Assembly (NCBI RefSeq): GCF_004803915.1
Contig: NZ_CP039396.1
Span: 1,116,001 to 1,180,000 of the forward strand
From: Duncaniella dubosii
GTDB taxonomy: Bacteria; Bacteroidota; Bacteroidia; Bacteroidales; Muribaculaceae
DNA length: 64,000 nt
Reading direction: 5' to 3'
The notes under the pieces are model-generated. The model was not told the origin of the DNA. It worked only from the letters and a program-made list of their open reading frames with translations, and did no database searches. Below, piece by piece: positions 31,077 through 42,279 of this stretch (its first letter is position 1; each line of letters starts with the position of its first letter). A program made the translations under genes and the position numbers.

Positions 31077-32228
31077 ATGCAACGTGGATTAATAGCTTTG
31101 GCCATAGGCACTTTTGCCCTTGGCATTGCCGAATTCGGTATGATGGGAATACTCAGTGATGTAACCCGAAGCGTCAACGTCAGTGTCGTTGACGGCGGAC
31201 ACCTGATTTCGGCTTATTCGCTCGGTGTCGCCATAGGCGCACCCATGCTCATATTTCTCCGCAAGATGCCTTTGAAGAGGCTTTTGCTCTTGCTTGCAGT
31301 CATTATCACAGCGGGCAACACAATGGCAGCCCTCTCGACAGGCTTCCCGATGCTGCTCTGCGCCCGTTTCCTCTCAGGACTGCCCCACGGAGCTTTCTTT
31401 GGCGCAGGAGCTATCGTCTGCTCACGGCTCGCATCGCCGGGACATGGCGCTCAGGCAGTAGCCGTGATGGTCGGAGGCATGACCGTAGCCAACGTAGCCG
31501 GAGTACCGGCCGCAACACTTATCAGCAACCTGTTCAACTGGCGCATCGCTTTTGCAATGGTCGCCCTGTTCGGAGGACTGGCGCTGGTGGGCATCCGCGC
31601 ATGGATTCCGCGACTCGAACCGCTGCCGGATTCCGGCATGAAAGGCCAGTTCCGCTTTCTCAAAAGCGCTGCACCTTGGCTGATCTACGCCGGTGTCTTT
31701 TTCGGACAGGCCAGCGTCTACTGCTGGTTCAGCTATGTCGACCCGATAATGACCAAAGTGACCGGCTTCACGGGTTCAGCCATGACATGGGTCATGATGC
31801 TCGCGGGCATAGGTATGGTCACCGGAAACGCCATCGCCGGAAAACTCGCCGACCGCTTCGGAGTCGCACGCGTGTGCGGCACTCTTGCAGCATCGATGCT
31901 TGCAGTCATGCCGATGCTCTATCTCTTTGCCGACGTGAAGATAGCCTCACTCGCGCTGATGTTTCTTGCCACAGGGGCGCTGTTCGGCATCGGCGGTCCG
32001 TTGCAATATCTCATAGTCCGTTTCGCCAAAGGAGGCGAAATGCTCGGAGGAGCAGGCATACAGATTGCATTCAATGTCTCGAACGCTGTTAGCGCGGCTC
32101 TCGGAGGAATTGCTATCCACCACGGATTCGGTCTTGCCTCTCCGGCATTGGTCGGTGTGCCGTTTGCAGCCGTCGGTGCCGCAGCCCTGTTTATATTGCG
32201 AAGCAAATACAAGACTCAAGGCGCATAA
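31077..32228 (+). CDS. MFS transporter, DHA1/AraJ-like
   Basis: 383 residues, about 12 transmembrane helices, with a short final Arg/Lys tail. It has the DHA1 motif C-like pattern in helix 5 (AVAVMVGGMTVANVAGVPAA) and a start (FALGIAEFGMMGIL) like AraJ and sugar- or drug-efflux permeases. It probably exports a small solute using the proton gradient. The substrate is unknown. It converges with def, 30 bases between the ends. Confidence 0.85.
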   Translation: MQRGLIALAIGTFALGIAEFGMMGILSDVTRSVNVSVVDGGHLISAYSLGVAIGAPMLIFLRKMPLKRLLLLLAVIITAGNTMAALSTGFPMLLCARFLSGLPHGAFFGAGAIVCSRLASPGHGAQAVAVMVGGMTVANVAGVPAATLISNLFNWRIAFAMVALFGGLALVGIRAWIPRLEPLPDSGMKGQFRFLKSAAPWLIYAGVFFGQASVYCWFSYVDPIMTKVTGFTGSAMTWVMMLAGIGMVTGNAIAGKLADRFGVARVCGTLAASMLAVMPMLYLFADVKIASLALMFLATGALFGIGGPLQYLIVRFAKGGEMLGGAGIQIAFNVSNAVSAALGGIAIHHGFGLASPALVGVPFAAVGAAALFILRSKYKTQGA

Positions 32229-32258
32229 CCGCCATGACTCCTACGGAATGTTCGGCCG

Positions 32259-32825
32259 TCACTTACGGCTCTTTGGAGCGTATTTGACGGGATAGTCGCA
32301 GCGGGTCTTCCCGGCGATTATGTTGTTGAGCTTTCCCTTGATGAGCTGCTTGCGTATCATCGAGATATGGTCGATATAGAGCATTCCTTCAAGATGGTCG
32401 CACTCATGCTGAACGATTCGCGCGAGGAAACCTGTGATGACTTCTTCGTGAGGTTCGAAATTCTCATCGACCCATTTAAGCCTGATATTTTCCACACGAG
32501 GAACTCTTTCAGAAAGTCCCGGCAGGCTCAGACAGCCTTCATCACGGACCACGGTCTCACCGTCAAGAATCTCGATTTCCGGATTTATGAGGGTGAGTTT
32601 CCGACCCTCGCATTCGGGGAAACTGTCTTTGACAGGATCGGCGTCTATGACAACGATTCTGTCGGAAAGTCCAATCTGCGGAGCGGCGAGACCGACACCT
32701 TCGCTATCATACATGGTCTCATACATTTTTTCGACAAGTTCCTTGAGACCGTTGTAGTCTGACGAGACCGGGGCTGCAATCTTGCGGAGCACCGGATGAC
32801 CGTATAAATATACTGGTAAACGCAT
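32259..32825 (-). CDS. def: Peptide deformylase
   Basis: 188 residues with all three family motifs: GVGLAAPQIG (43-52), EGCLSLPG (96-103, metal ligand C98) and HECDHLEG (140-147, ligands H140 and H144, catalytic E141). It removes the formyl group from nascent proteins at the ribosome exit. It lies about 57 bases downstream of ruvX on the same strand and probably shares its transcript. Confidence 0.96.
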   Translation of the reverse strand: MRLPVYLYGHPVLRKIAAPVSSDYNGLKELVEKMYETMYDSEGVGLAAPQIGLSDRIVVIDADPVKDSFPECEGRKLTLINPEIEILDGETVVRDEGCLSLPGLSERVPRVENIRLKWVDENFEPHEEVITGFLARIVQHECDHLEGMLYIDHISMIRKQLIKGKLNNIIAGKTRCDYPVKYAPKSRK

Positions 32826-32881
32826 TTCGTATTCGGAATGATTTTTATAAGTTCTATATCTTCACTGTCGGGCATCACTGC

Positions 32882-33304
32882 TCACCTCATCATGTCGCGG
32901 CTTTCGAGATAACCGTTAAGGATGATGACCGCTGCCATGCGGTCGATCGCGGCTTTGTCGCGACGGTCGCTTTTCTTAACGCCGGAATCAATCATGGCAC
33001 GATGCGCGAGAGTCGAGGTGAAACGTTCATCGAAAAATTTTATTTCAATGTCGGGAAGTTCCTTTCTAAGCCGGTTGATGGCAGGAGTGATGTAACGCAT
33101 CGACTCCGAGGGCTGTCCGTCGAGCGTCTTGGGGAGACCGACTATTATTTCGTCGACCCGTTCACGAGCCACGTATGATTTGATATATGGTATCAGCTGT
33201 GCCGATGGCACAGTGTCAAGCGCCGTGGCCACTATCTGCAACACATCGGTCACAGCAAGTCCGCAGCGCTTACGTCCGTAGTCTATAGCGAGCAATCGTC
33301 CCAT
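32882..33304 (-). CDS. ruvX: Pre-16S rRNA nuclease / Holliday junction resolvase-like protein YqgF (RuvX)
   Basis: 140 residues of the RNase H-like fold: LAIDYGRKRCGLAVTD at the N-terminus (catalytic Asp), VGLPKTLDGQPS in the middle and FFDERFTSTLA near residue 93. It matures the 5' end of 16S rRNA. A TTG four codons upstream (33316) lies inside a TACCTTTG promoter box, so the ATG at 33304 is the start. The transcript would be almost leaderless. It is likely in an operon with def. Confidence 0.92.
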   Translation of the reverse strand: MGRLLAIDYGRKRCGLAVTDVLQIVATALDTVPSAQLIPYIKSYVARERVDEIIVGLPKTLDGQPSESMRYITPAINRLRKELPDIEIKFFDERFTSTLAHRAMIDSGVKKSDRRDKAAIDRMAAVIILNGYLESRDMMR

Positions 33305-33313
33305 TTTTAATTG

Positions 33314-33321
33314 CAAAGGTA
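33314..33321 (-). promoter_or_regulatory. -7 element of ruvX-def, giving a near-leaderless message
   Basis: The minus strand reads TACCTTTG (TAnnTTTG). The ruvX ATG lies only 10 bases downstream of the box, so the transcript would start within about 3-5 bases of the start codon. I see no clear -33 element. Confidence 0.55.
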
Positions 33322-33351
33322 CGAAAAATTCCTAATATTATTTTTTATGTG

Positions 33352-33359
33352 TACATTTG
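33352..33359 (+). promoter_or_regulatory. -7 element of the pectate lyase gene
   Basis: TACATTTG matches TAnnTTTG, about 47 bases upstream of the ATG at 33406. The -33 region is only A/T-rich. It is divergent from the ruvX promoter 30 bases away. Confidence 0.5.
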
Positions 33360-33405
33360 CGATACAAAATTTACCTTCAATCACAATCATCACATCAGCA
33401 ATATC

Positions 33406-34554
33406 ATGAAAAGACTTGTCAAGACTGCATTCATTGCCTTAATCTGCAATTTTATCGTCAACGACGCTATGGCCGCACCGAAACGTGATTACGAACTGCG
33501 CCGCACCGACAAAGAATTTTTCACGACGCCCGAAGCTGCACGCATCGGAGAGCAGGTGCTCGCCTACCAGCGTGTCACAGGAGGATGGCCCAAGAACATA
33601 GACATGTGCCGTCCTCACACTCCCGAAGAGCTTGCTGAAATCAAGACCCAGCGCGACCGCCGCAACGATTCGACCACCGACAATAACGCCACAACAACAC
33701 AGATGACATTCCTCGCACGGCTTTATCAGGCAACCGGCGATACACGTTACCGCGACGCTTTTCTCGCAGGAATGGAATATCTTCTCTCAGGACAGTATCC
33801 CAATGGCGGATGGCCGCAGTTCTGGCCTGATCCGCAGGGATATCAGATACACATCACCTTCAACGACGGCGCGATGGCCAATACACTCACACTTCTGCGC
33901 GACATTTTCGAGCAACATGAGCCATATGGAGGAAACCTGACAGACGAAACACTCCGCACACGTCTGCGAGTAGCCTTCGAAAAAGGAATCGACTGCATAC
34001 TCGCCACACAGATACGTGTCGACGGAAAGCCGACCGTCTGGTGCCAGCAGCATGACCGCGAGACATTTGCCCCAGCTCCCGCACGCTCCTACGAGATGCC
34101 GTCGTTCTGCTCGGCCGAAAGCTCACAGATAGTCGGTCTGCTCATGCAGCTCCCCGCCCCCGACAAAAGAATAAAGGAAGCTGTACACGGTGCGATGGCA
34201 TGGTTCGAGGCCAACAAGCTCATGGGCTACCGTCTGGAACGCACAGGCCGACCCAAATCGCCGGAATCCGACACCCGTCTTGTGGCCGACCTGACAGCCG
34301 GCCCTCTGTGGGGACGCTTCTACGACCTTGAGAAATGCGAAATCTATGTCTGCGACCGCGACGGCATTCCCCGCAAATCTCTCGAAGAAATCGGCCACGA
34401 GCGTCGCAACGGCTACAGCTGGTATAACGACAATCCGCTCTCGCTCTATCCCGTTTACGACAAGTGGGCCGACCTCAATGATCCCGACGGAAAAGTCAGA
34501 ATCGACATGTCTCTTGTCAACAAGGCCGAGGCTCGCGGGCAAAAGCGCCGCTGA
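33406..34554 (+). CDS. pelA: Pectate lyase, PL10 family, exported
   Basis: 382 residues with a signal peptide (MKRLVKTAFIALICNFIVNDAMA). An upstream Met at 33349 sits next to the promoter box, so I start at 33406. PL10 features are GGWPKNIDM, the repeated helical-barrel segment YPNGGWPQFWPDPQGYQIHITFNDGA written in two parts (YPNGGWPQFW and HITFNDGAM), and WYNDNPLSLYP near the end. It cleaves polygalacturonate by beta-elimination with calcium. The neighbour is a GH97 enzyme, so this is a small carbohydrate-degrading pair. No SusCD genes are nearby. Confidence 0.88.
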   Translation: MKRLVKTAFIALICNFIVNDAMAAPKRDYELRRTDKEFFTTPEAARIGEQVLAYQRVTGGWPKNIDMCRPHTPEELAEIKTQRDRRNDSTTDNNATTTQMTFLARLYQATGDTRYRDAFLAGMEYLLSGQYPNGGWPQFWPDPQGYQIHITFNDGAMANTLTLLRDIFEQHEPYGGNLTDETLRTRLRVAFEKGIDCILATQIRVDGKPTVWCQQHDRETFAPAPARSYEMPSFCSAESSQIVGLLMQLPAPDKRIKEAVHGAMAWFEANKLMGYRLERTGRPKSPESDTRLVADLTAGPLWGRFYDLEKCEIYVCDRDGIPRKSLEEIGHERRNGYSWYNDNPLSLYPVYDKWADLNDPDGKVRIDMSLVNKAEARGQKRR

Positions 34555-34600
34555 TTGCCGGCTTATCCACAGCTCCCGGTTCAAGTTTCTGCTTAAAATC

Positions 34601-34631
34601 TTGATTGTTAAGTGAATTTTTCGTAAGTTTG
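34601..34631 (+). promoter_or_regulatory. Promoter of the GH97 gene
   Basis: TTG (34601-34603), a 20-base spacer, then TAAGTTTG (34624-34631). This is a good -33/-7 pair, about 67 bases upstream of the ATG at 34698. Confidence 0.65.
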
Positions 34632-34640
34632 CATTTATAA

Positions 34641-36866
<2,226 letters not shown>

Positions 36867-36925
36867 GAGATGAAGCCCGACCGTTCTCAATACAATTTAT
36901 TTATGAATCCAATATAGTCATAACA

Positions 36926-36994
36926 GCCTGCATCAACGACAGCCTGAAAGAGACATCTGAAATTCCGGCCGTTGCAGATGCGGGCTTTTTCTCT
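36926..36994 (+). terminator. Intrinsic terminator after the GH97 gene
   Basis: GCCTGCATC (36926-36934) pairs with GATGCGGGC (36978-36986) with one wobble pair. Inner CAACG pairs with CGTTG. The stem is followed by TTTTTCTC. Confidence 0.65.
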
Positions 36995-37102
36995 CCATCT
37001 CCGCTGATTAACGAATTTCATCACTAAATACTATACAAAAAATAATGCAAACGATTCCGACATTAGTAACTATAAGTTAACCATAACTAATCAAACTGTA
37101 AA

Positions 37103-39574
37103 ATGCGAAAATCTTTACTTATCCTCTCGTTTGTTGGCTTGATAGGAAGCTCAGTGGACGCACGCACTCTTACACCGGCCGAGGCTCTCGCAAGGGCGCT
37201 CGACAACGGTAAAACATCAGCAACCCACCGCGCTCCGCTACGCAAGTCACCGATCCTGACCGTAGGCGAACAGAATTCGCCTTCGCTCTATGTTTTCGAC
37301 CAAGGCAGCGAAGGCTACCTCGTGGTATCGGCCGACGACGTTGCCGCTCCCGTGCTCGGCTACAGCACGACCGGCTCTATCGACCCCGACAACATGCCTG
37401 ACAACCTGCGATGGTGGCTCAATCAGTATAAAGCCGAAATCGAAGCCGCGACCAAAAACGGCACACCGGCCTATTCGCAGTACAGCAACGGCGACCGTGC
37501 TCCTATCGAGCCCCTTTTAAAGACCCGCTGGAATCAGGGCGAACCCTACAACAACGACTGCCCTCAGCTTGCCGGCAACTACACAGTGACAGGCTGCGTG
37601 GCCACCGCAATGGCTCAAGTGATGAACTATCATGAATGGCCGGCATCGTTCAACGCTGACTTCTCATATACATGGGCAACAGCCCAAAGCCAGCTTGTCT
37701 GGAAAGAAGACAACGTAACTTTCGACTGGGCAAACATGCTTGATGTCTACACCCGCGGACAATACGACACCACTCAGGCAGCCGCAGTGGCAAAACTGAT
37801 GAAAGCATGCGGATACTCGGTCAACATGAACTATGACATCGAGCAACGCGGAGGCTCAGGCGCGCCATCAATCAGCATACCTCTCGCCCTTGTCAACACA
37901 TTCGGCTACGACAAAGACGCACACATCGAATTCCGCTCTTTCTACGGACTTGACGAATGGGAGACAATCATCTACAACAATCTTAAAGAATGCGGCCCTG
38001 TCATCTATTCAGGCGCTAACGGAAGCGGAGCGGGACACTGTTTTGTCTGCGACGGCTACCAGTCTGACGGATATTTCCATTTCAACTGGGGCTGGGGCGG
38101 CGTAAGCGACGGCTATTTCCGTCTCACAGCCCTCGACCCTTCGTCGCAGGGCATAGGAGGCAGCACTGACGGCTATAACATCGGTCAGGACATTGTGGTC
38201 GGCATCAGAAAGCCGTCGTCTGACTCCAATAGCAGCTACATTGTCTGCGAAGGCCAGTTCAGCGCAGAAGTCACATCGAATAACGTGCTTAGCATCTCCG
38301 GCCCGTTCTATAATTTCTCTGCCGTCGAATTTATCGGCCAGCTCGGACTCCGATTAACTGATAATGACGGAAAAGCCATAGAGGAACTCTTTCTGCCTCT
38401 TGACACAATAAGTCCATATTCAGGTTATGGCGGATTCTCTATCGAACTTACATTGAAGGCCGGCGACTATCGCTTATATCCGGTTTACAAGCCATACAAA
38501 GGCCAGTCTAAAATAATGCCGACCCCCGCCGACCATCCGGGCTACATAGCCCTCCACAGCAATGGTGTTGTAATAACTGCTGAAGTACCCGAAGTCGGAG
38601 CATACGCAGTCGAAGATCTTAAATTCGAGACTCCACTCTATCAAGGTTATGGATTCGTGGTCACAGGCAATGCTCTGTGGACAGGACCTCTGAGCGTCTC
38701 GCAAACCATTTTCGGTGTACTTCTCACAGGCACAACATCCGAGACAACCGTCGCAATCGGCGAACAAATGGCACAAGAATTCTCCCCCAACAGTGTCGCA
38801 AGCCCGTTTGAATATCAGACTACATGGACTCAGACAATCCCCGATTACTCCACAGGCATTCCGGAAGGATCTTACTATTTCGCTATGGCCATCGCTGACA
38901 ACAATAGCCCCAACGGCATCAGACTGATCTGCGAACCTATTCAGGTCTCCATGCTCGCAAATCCCGGCAACCCGGTGATTTCAAGCCCGATATGGAGCAT
39001 CGCAAACGCCACCTCTGTCACCCCCGACAATATCAAGGTTTCTATGGTAGTTGCGTGCAGCTCTGGATATTTCTTCAATCGGATTCCTGTCTATGTGCTT
39101 GGCCCGATTCTCCCCGGAGTCACCACCTATACACCTGCGGTATTCTATTCCGACCGCATATCTCTTACAGCCGGAAAGAAAGAGATTGTCGACTTTACCA
39201 TCCAGATGCCTAACGCTCTTCCCGGAGAGACATATCAGGCCTTCCTTGTAAACCCTGTCGACAACAATGAACTTTCCGCCAACCGTATCAATTTCACTAT
39301 CAGTAACCAGACCGGCATTTCCGACATCCTGGCCGACACACCGCGCGGTGTGAGCGCAAGCCCCAACCCCGCCTATGACTATACGGTCATTACAGCCGGC
39401 AGCGAAATCACACGCATCGACATTGCCTCTCTTTCAGGAAGCTATGTTTCGGTTCCTGTCGAAATTGACGGTTCAAGCGCCCGTATCGATGTGACAGGGC
39501 TTGCCACCGGTCTCTACATAGCCCGCGTTGCGACTGCCAACGGCGTCGAATCTGTCAAGATTATAAAGAAATAA
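37103..39574 (+). CDS. C10 family (streptopain-like) cysteine protease with C-terminal sorting domain
   Basis: 823 residues. A signal peptide (1-20) and an inhibitory propeptide (about 21-135) come first. The C10 catalytic domain has C165 in TVTGCVATAMAQV, H312 in GSGAGHCFVCDGY and the N328-W segment FNWGWGG. Three or so immunoglobulin-like segments follow. The last about 85 residues (ASPNPAYDYT ... LATGLYIARV ... SVKIIKK) look like a type IX secretion type A sorting domain. The protein would be secreted and surface-attached and would digest host or dietary protein. A lipoprotein gene starts 1 base after its stop. Confidence 0.88.
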   Translation: MRKSLLILSFVGLIGSSVDARTLTPAEALARALDNGKTSATHRAPLRKSPILTVGEQNSPSLYVFDQGSEGYLVVSADDVAAPVLGYSTTGSIDPDNMPDNLRWWLNQYKAEIEAATKNGTPAYSQYSNGDRAPIEPLLKTRWNQGEPYNNDCPQLAGNYTVTGCVATAMAQVMNYHEWPASFNADFSYTWATAQSQLVWKEDNVTFDWANMLDVYTRGQYDTTQAAAVAKLMKACGYSVNMNYDIEQRGGSGAPSISIPLALVNTFGYDKDAHIEFRSFYGLDEWETIIYNNLKECGPVIYSGANGSGAGHCFVCDGYQSDGYFHFNWGWGGVSDGYFRLTALDPSSQGIGGSTDGYNIGQDIVVGIRKPSSDSNSSYIVCEGQFSAEVTSNNVLSISGPFYNFSAVEFIGQLGLRLTDNDGKAIEELFLPLDTISPYSGYGGFSIELTLKAGDYRLYPVYKPYKGQSKIMPTPADHPGYIALHSNGVVITAEVPEVGAYAVEDLKFETPLYQGYGFVVTGNALWTGPLSVSQTIFGVLLTGTTSETTVAIGEQMAQEFSPNSVASPFEYQTTWTQTIPDYSTGIPEGSYYFAMAIADNNSPNGIRLICEPIQVSMLANPGNPVISSPIWSIANATSVTPDNIKVSMVVACSSGYFFNRIPVYVLGPILPGVTTYTPAVFYSDRISLTAGKKEIVDFTIQMPNALPGETYQAFLVNPVDNNELSANRINFTISNQTGISDILADTPRGVSASPNPAYDYTVITAGSEITRIDIASLSGSYVSVPVEIDGSSARIDVTGLATGLYIARVATANGVESVKIIKK

Positions 39575-39575
39575 T

Positions 39576-40193
39576 ATGTCAGGCCATTCAATCATACCGG
39601 CAATCATACTCCTCTCAACCGCAGCCGGATGTTCCACCTCAAAAACCGCCGTCCCCGTGTCCCCGTCCGATGGGGGCACGGCCGTCGGGTGGAGCCACAG
39701 GCATGAAGTGGAAAAAACCGACACCACCACAACAATCCTTGTGCCCGGACAAATCAATCCCGGCGGGATACGCGGCGGACGGCCATCAACTGAAATTCCG
39801 AAAGTCAGAATCTATAAGACCAACGGAAACTATGCCGTCAATGTCCCTGTGACGCTTGATGCTTCACGCACGAAGCTCATATCGTTCCCTGCCCCCTCCG
39901 ACCTGCAAGGATGTGAACCCGTTGAGCTTGACAACGGATTCTTGCTTGACCGGCGCGGAGTTGGACCGGCAACGGCCTTCACGCGTTGGACATATAAGGA
40001 ATACTCCGCCCTTCCCTCCACACCCGCGACAGAGGAGATAATGGACAATCTTATTCCCGGCGCAGCCGTGACGGAACTCTATGAAATGCCGTTTACAATC
40101 GGCACTCCCGATGCCGTCGACCGATGCAACAGACTAATCGCCGAAGGGCTTTCAGGCTGCACGCCATTGCTTCAGGCTGTACAGCTCAAATAG
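39576..40193 (+). CDS. Predicted lipoprotein cotranscribed with the C10 protease
   Basis: 205 residues with an N-terminal hydrophobic segment and lipobox LLSTAAGC (Cys at about residue 19). A Thr/Pro-rich stretch and a soluble domain of about 150 residues follow. I do not recognise the family. The ATG begins one base after the C10 stop codon, so the two are surely cotranscribed. C10 proteases in Streptococcus and Bacteroides are often paired with small inhibitors, so an inhibitor or chaperone role is possible. No propeptide-like similarity is visible, so this is a guess. Confidence 0.7.
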   Translation: MSGHSIIPAIILLSTAAGCSTSKTAVPVSPSDGGTAVGWSHRHEVEKTDTTTTILVPGQINPGGIRGGRPSTEIPKVRIYKTNGNYAVNVPVTLDASRTKLISFPAPSDLQGCEPVELDNGFLLDRRGVGPATAFTRWTYKEYSALPSTPATEEIMDNLIPGAAVTELYEMPFTIGTPDAVDRCNRLIAEGLSGCTPLLQAVQLK

Positions 40194-40215
40194 AATCCGG
40201 CGACAGCAACAAAAA

Positions 40216-40250
40216 AACACGGGTAGCGGTTGAATGCTACCCGTGTTTTT
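40216..40250. terminator. Bidirectional intrinsic terminator
   Basis: ACACGGGTAGC pairs with GCTACCCGTGT around an 8-base loop (40228-40235). A-runs precede the stem and T-runs follow it, so it serves both the lipoprotein gene and the convergent kinase gene. Confidence 0.9.
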
Positions 40251-40271
40251 TATATGTATGCCCATTGATTT

Positions 40272-41939
40272 TCAATAATGGAACGAAGATCCTCCGAGGA
40301 ATTCACGTAGCAGCGAATTCGGCGGAATGAGCGTCGAAGGAATGGGCGAGAAATAGCCCAGAAACTTCCGCAGACGGTAGGCTTCGGCATATTCAGGCAC
40401 ATCTCTCGGCACACTTCTCAACACCTTATCGGCCTCGTCGCGCATGACTCCAAGCTCAAAGAGCAGTGAGGAGTTGAACATGGAATCGGCATTTTCCTGA
40501 TAAGGGAAAATCCACTTTTCCTCACCTCTGCGCACACTCGGCCAGCGGCGTATTGTCTCAAGAGCATTCGTCCCACGATACTTGTAATCCCTGATAATCC
40601 TTCGCAACAGGCGGTTGTCGGTAGTCGACACCCAATTGTGGTCATCAATGGCAAGTGTCGTCAGCGCCGAGACATAAATCCTGTATTTCATCGCCGGATC
40701 GACATCGCGTGTCAGTTCGGGATTAAGGCCGTGGATACCCTCTATGAGCAATATGGAATTCGAATCGAGTTTTATGACCTCCTTGCGATACTCCCTCTCG
40801 CCACGTTCAAAATTGTAATATGGCAGTTCCACTTCCTCGCCTTTAATCAATTTGTTGAGATGCTCATTGAACAGTTCGAGGTCAAGTGCGAAAAGCGACT
40901 CATAGTCATAGTCGCCGCTCTCGTCGAGAGGCGTGTGATGGCGGTCAACGAAATAATTGTCAAGAGAAATCATCACCGGCTTCAACAGATTGGTGAGCAA
41001 CTGCACCGCCAGACGTTTGGTGAATGTGGTCTTGCCCGACGACGAAGGTCCGGCAATCAGAACCACCCTCGCGCCTCCATCGTGATAGCGCTCTGTAATC
41101 TTGTCGGCGATAGCGCCGATGTATTTCGTATGGAGAGCCTCGGCCACATTTATCATCATGGCGCAGCCGCTGCCGGCGGCAACTTCATTCACATCACCGG
41201 CATCGCGGATGCCTATGATGTGGTTGAACTCAAGATAATCCGTAAAAGCCCTGTAAAGTTTCGGCTGGGAGAGCTGGATGGTCGGACGGGATGGATCGGC
41301 CAGATCCGGCCCGAGCAGCAGCAGTCCTTCCTCATAGGGCACAAGATCGAAAACCCCGAGCATACCTGTCCGCGGAACAAGATTGCCGTTATAAGTATCA
41401 CAAAGACCGTCAAGTCTATAATATACCGTATACAGCTCATTGAGAGTCTCAAGCAGCTTGACTTTCTCATGAAGTCCCTGCCCTTTCATTATCTCGATTA
41501 CATCTTTGGTAAGACGCTCCTTGCGCTCAAAAGGCAAATCGCGCTCGACAAGATCGCGCATTCCTTCCTTCAGACGGGCACACACCTCGCTGTCGACATC
41601 CATGCCCTTCAGACGGCAATAGTAACCACGCGAGACCGAATGGCTTATGACAAGCCTGACTCCCGGATAAATGGAAGCCACCGTGCGGTAGAGCATCATA
41701 CACAGCGAACGAATGTAGCAACGATGACCCGACGGGGAGTCAACCGGCATAAACTCAATCATTTTCGGAGTGAAGACTGGAAACGAAAGGTCTTCTGCCT
41801 TGTTGTTGACACGTGCGCAGACCGGCACAAATGGAATACGCGTTCTGATACCCTCGTATATATCACTTAAAGTCATTCCGCCGTTGACAGGCAGATATTC
41901 GCCGATATTGGCGCAGTAAACTTTCAGCTGATTGCTCAT
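40272..41939 (-). CDS. Nucleoside kinase (uridine kinase family) with N-terminal TGS/threonyl-tRNA-synthetase-like region
   Basis: 555 residues. Residues 1-270 have the N-terminal TGS-like and second additional domain segments (SDIYEGIRTRIPFVPVCARV and ISHSVSRGYYC), as in the combined nucleoside kinases of Bacteroidetes. The C-terminal half is a P-loop kinase with VVLIAGPSSSGKTTF (near 300), ISLDNYFVDR and ILLIEGIHGLNPEL. It probably phosphorylates uridine or another nucleoside. A TAACTTTG box lies just upstream (41969-41962). Confidence 0.88.
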   Translation of the reverse strand: MSNQLKVYCANIGEYLPVNGGMTLSDIYEGIRTRIPFVPVCARVNNKAEDLSFPVFTPKMIEFMPVDSPSGHRCYIRSLCMMLYRTVASIYPGVRLVISHSVSRGYYCRLKGMDVDSEVCARLKEGMRDLVERDLPFERKERLTKDVIEIMKGQGLHEKVKLLETLNELYTVYYRLDGLCDTYNGNLVPRTGMLGVFDLVPYEEGLLLLGPDLADPSRPTIQLSQPKLYRAFTDYLEFNHIIGIRDAGDVNEVAAGSGCAMMINVAEALHTKYIGAIADKITERYHDGGARVVLIAGPSSSGKTTFTKRLAVQLLTNLLKPVMISLDNYFVDRHHTPLDESGDYDYESLFALDLELFNEHLNKLIKGEEVELPYYNFERGEREYRKEVIKLDSNSILLIEGIHGLNPELTRDVDPAMKYRIYVSALTTLAIDDHNWVSTTDNRLLRRIIRDYKYRGTNALETIRRWPSVRRGEEKWIFPYQENADSMFNSSLLFELGVMRDEADKVLRSVPRDVPEYAEAYRLRKFLGYFSPIPSTLIPPNSLLREFLGGSSFHY

Positions 41940-41961
41940 GATGCGATGAATTTATTTTCCT

Positions 41962-41969
41962 CAAAGTTA
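41962..41969 (-). promoter_or_regulatory. -7 element of the nucleoside kinase gene
   Basis: The minus strand reads TAACTTTG, about 23 bases before the ATG at 41939, giving a leader of about 16 bases. The -33 element is not clear. Confidence 0.5.
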
Positions 41970-42088
41970 ACTCCGCTTTTGTTTAAATTTTGTAAACATT
42001 ATTTTCCAATGAGTTAACTTACGTTAATTTAAGTCTTTTCTATAAATTTAACGGAAATAACCGCGATATTGTTCAGCATTCCAGAATG

Positions 42089-42120
42089 GGTCGTGCTAAA
42101 ATTCCAATCAGGTCACGACC
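42089..42120. other. Inverted repeat in the kinase/pheT gap
   Basis: GGTCGTG (42089-42095) and CACGACC (42114-42120) form a 7-bp stem with an 18-base loop. The 340-base divergent gap 41940-42279 otherwise holds only the two promoters. I see no gene in it. Confidence 0.35.
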
Positions 42121-42173
42121 ACAGATAAATCCTGCGTCTACAAGCGCATTATTGCTTATCTTTTCAGGTTTAA

Positions 42174-42207
42174 TTTGCCGATAGTTTGCCGATATTTCGT
42201 AACTTTG
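42174..42207 (+). promoter_or_regulatory. pheT: Promoter of pheT
   Basis: TTTG (42174-42177), a 22-base spacer, then TAACTTTG (42200-42207). The spacer contains a second copy of TTTGCCGATA, so the region is an 11-base tandem repeat (42174 and 42185). The start is about 66 bases before the ATG. Confidence 0.6.
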
Positions 42208-42279
42208 CACATCTTTTGCCATCACACTCGGCAGTGCGGACGGCAAATCAAAGGTTAACCGAATATTCCAACCATTGTC

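Noticed and set aside
42060..42170. Noncoding RNA or riboswitch before pheT
   Set aside because: There is one 7-bp inverted repeat with a long loop, and no T-box, aptamer or terminator pattern could be recognised.
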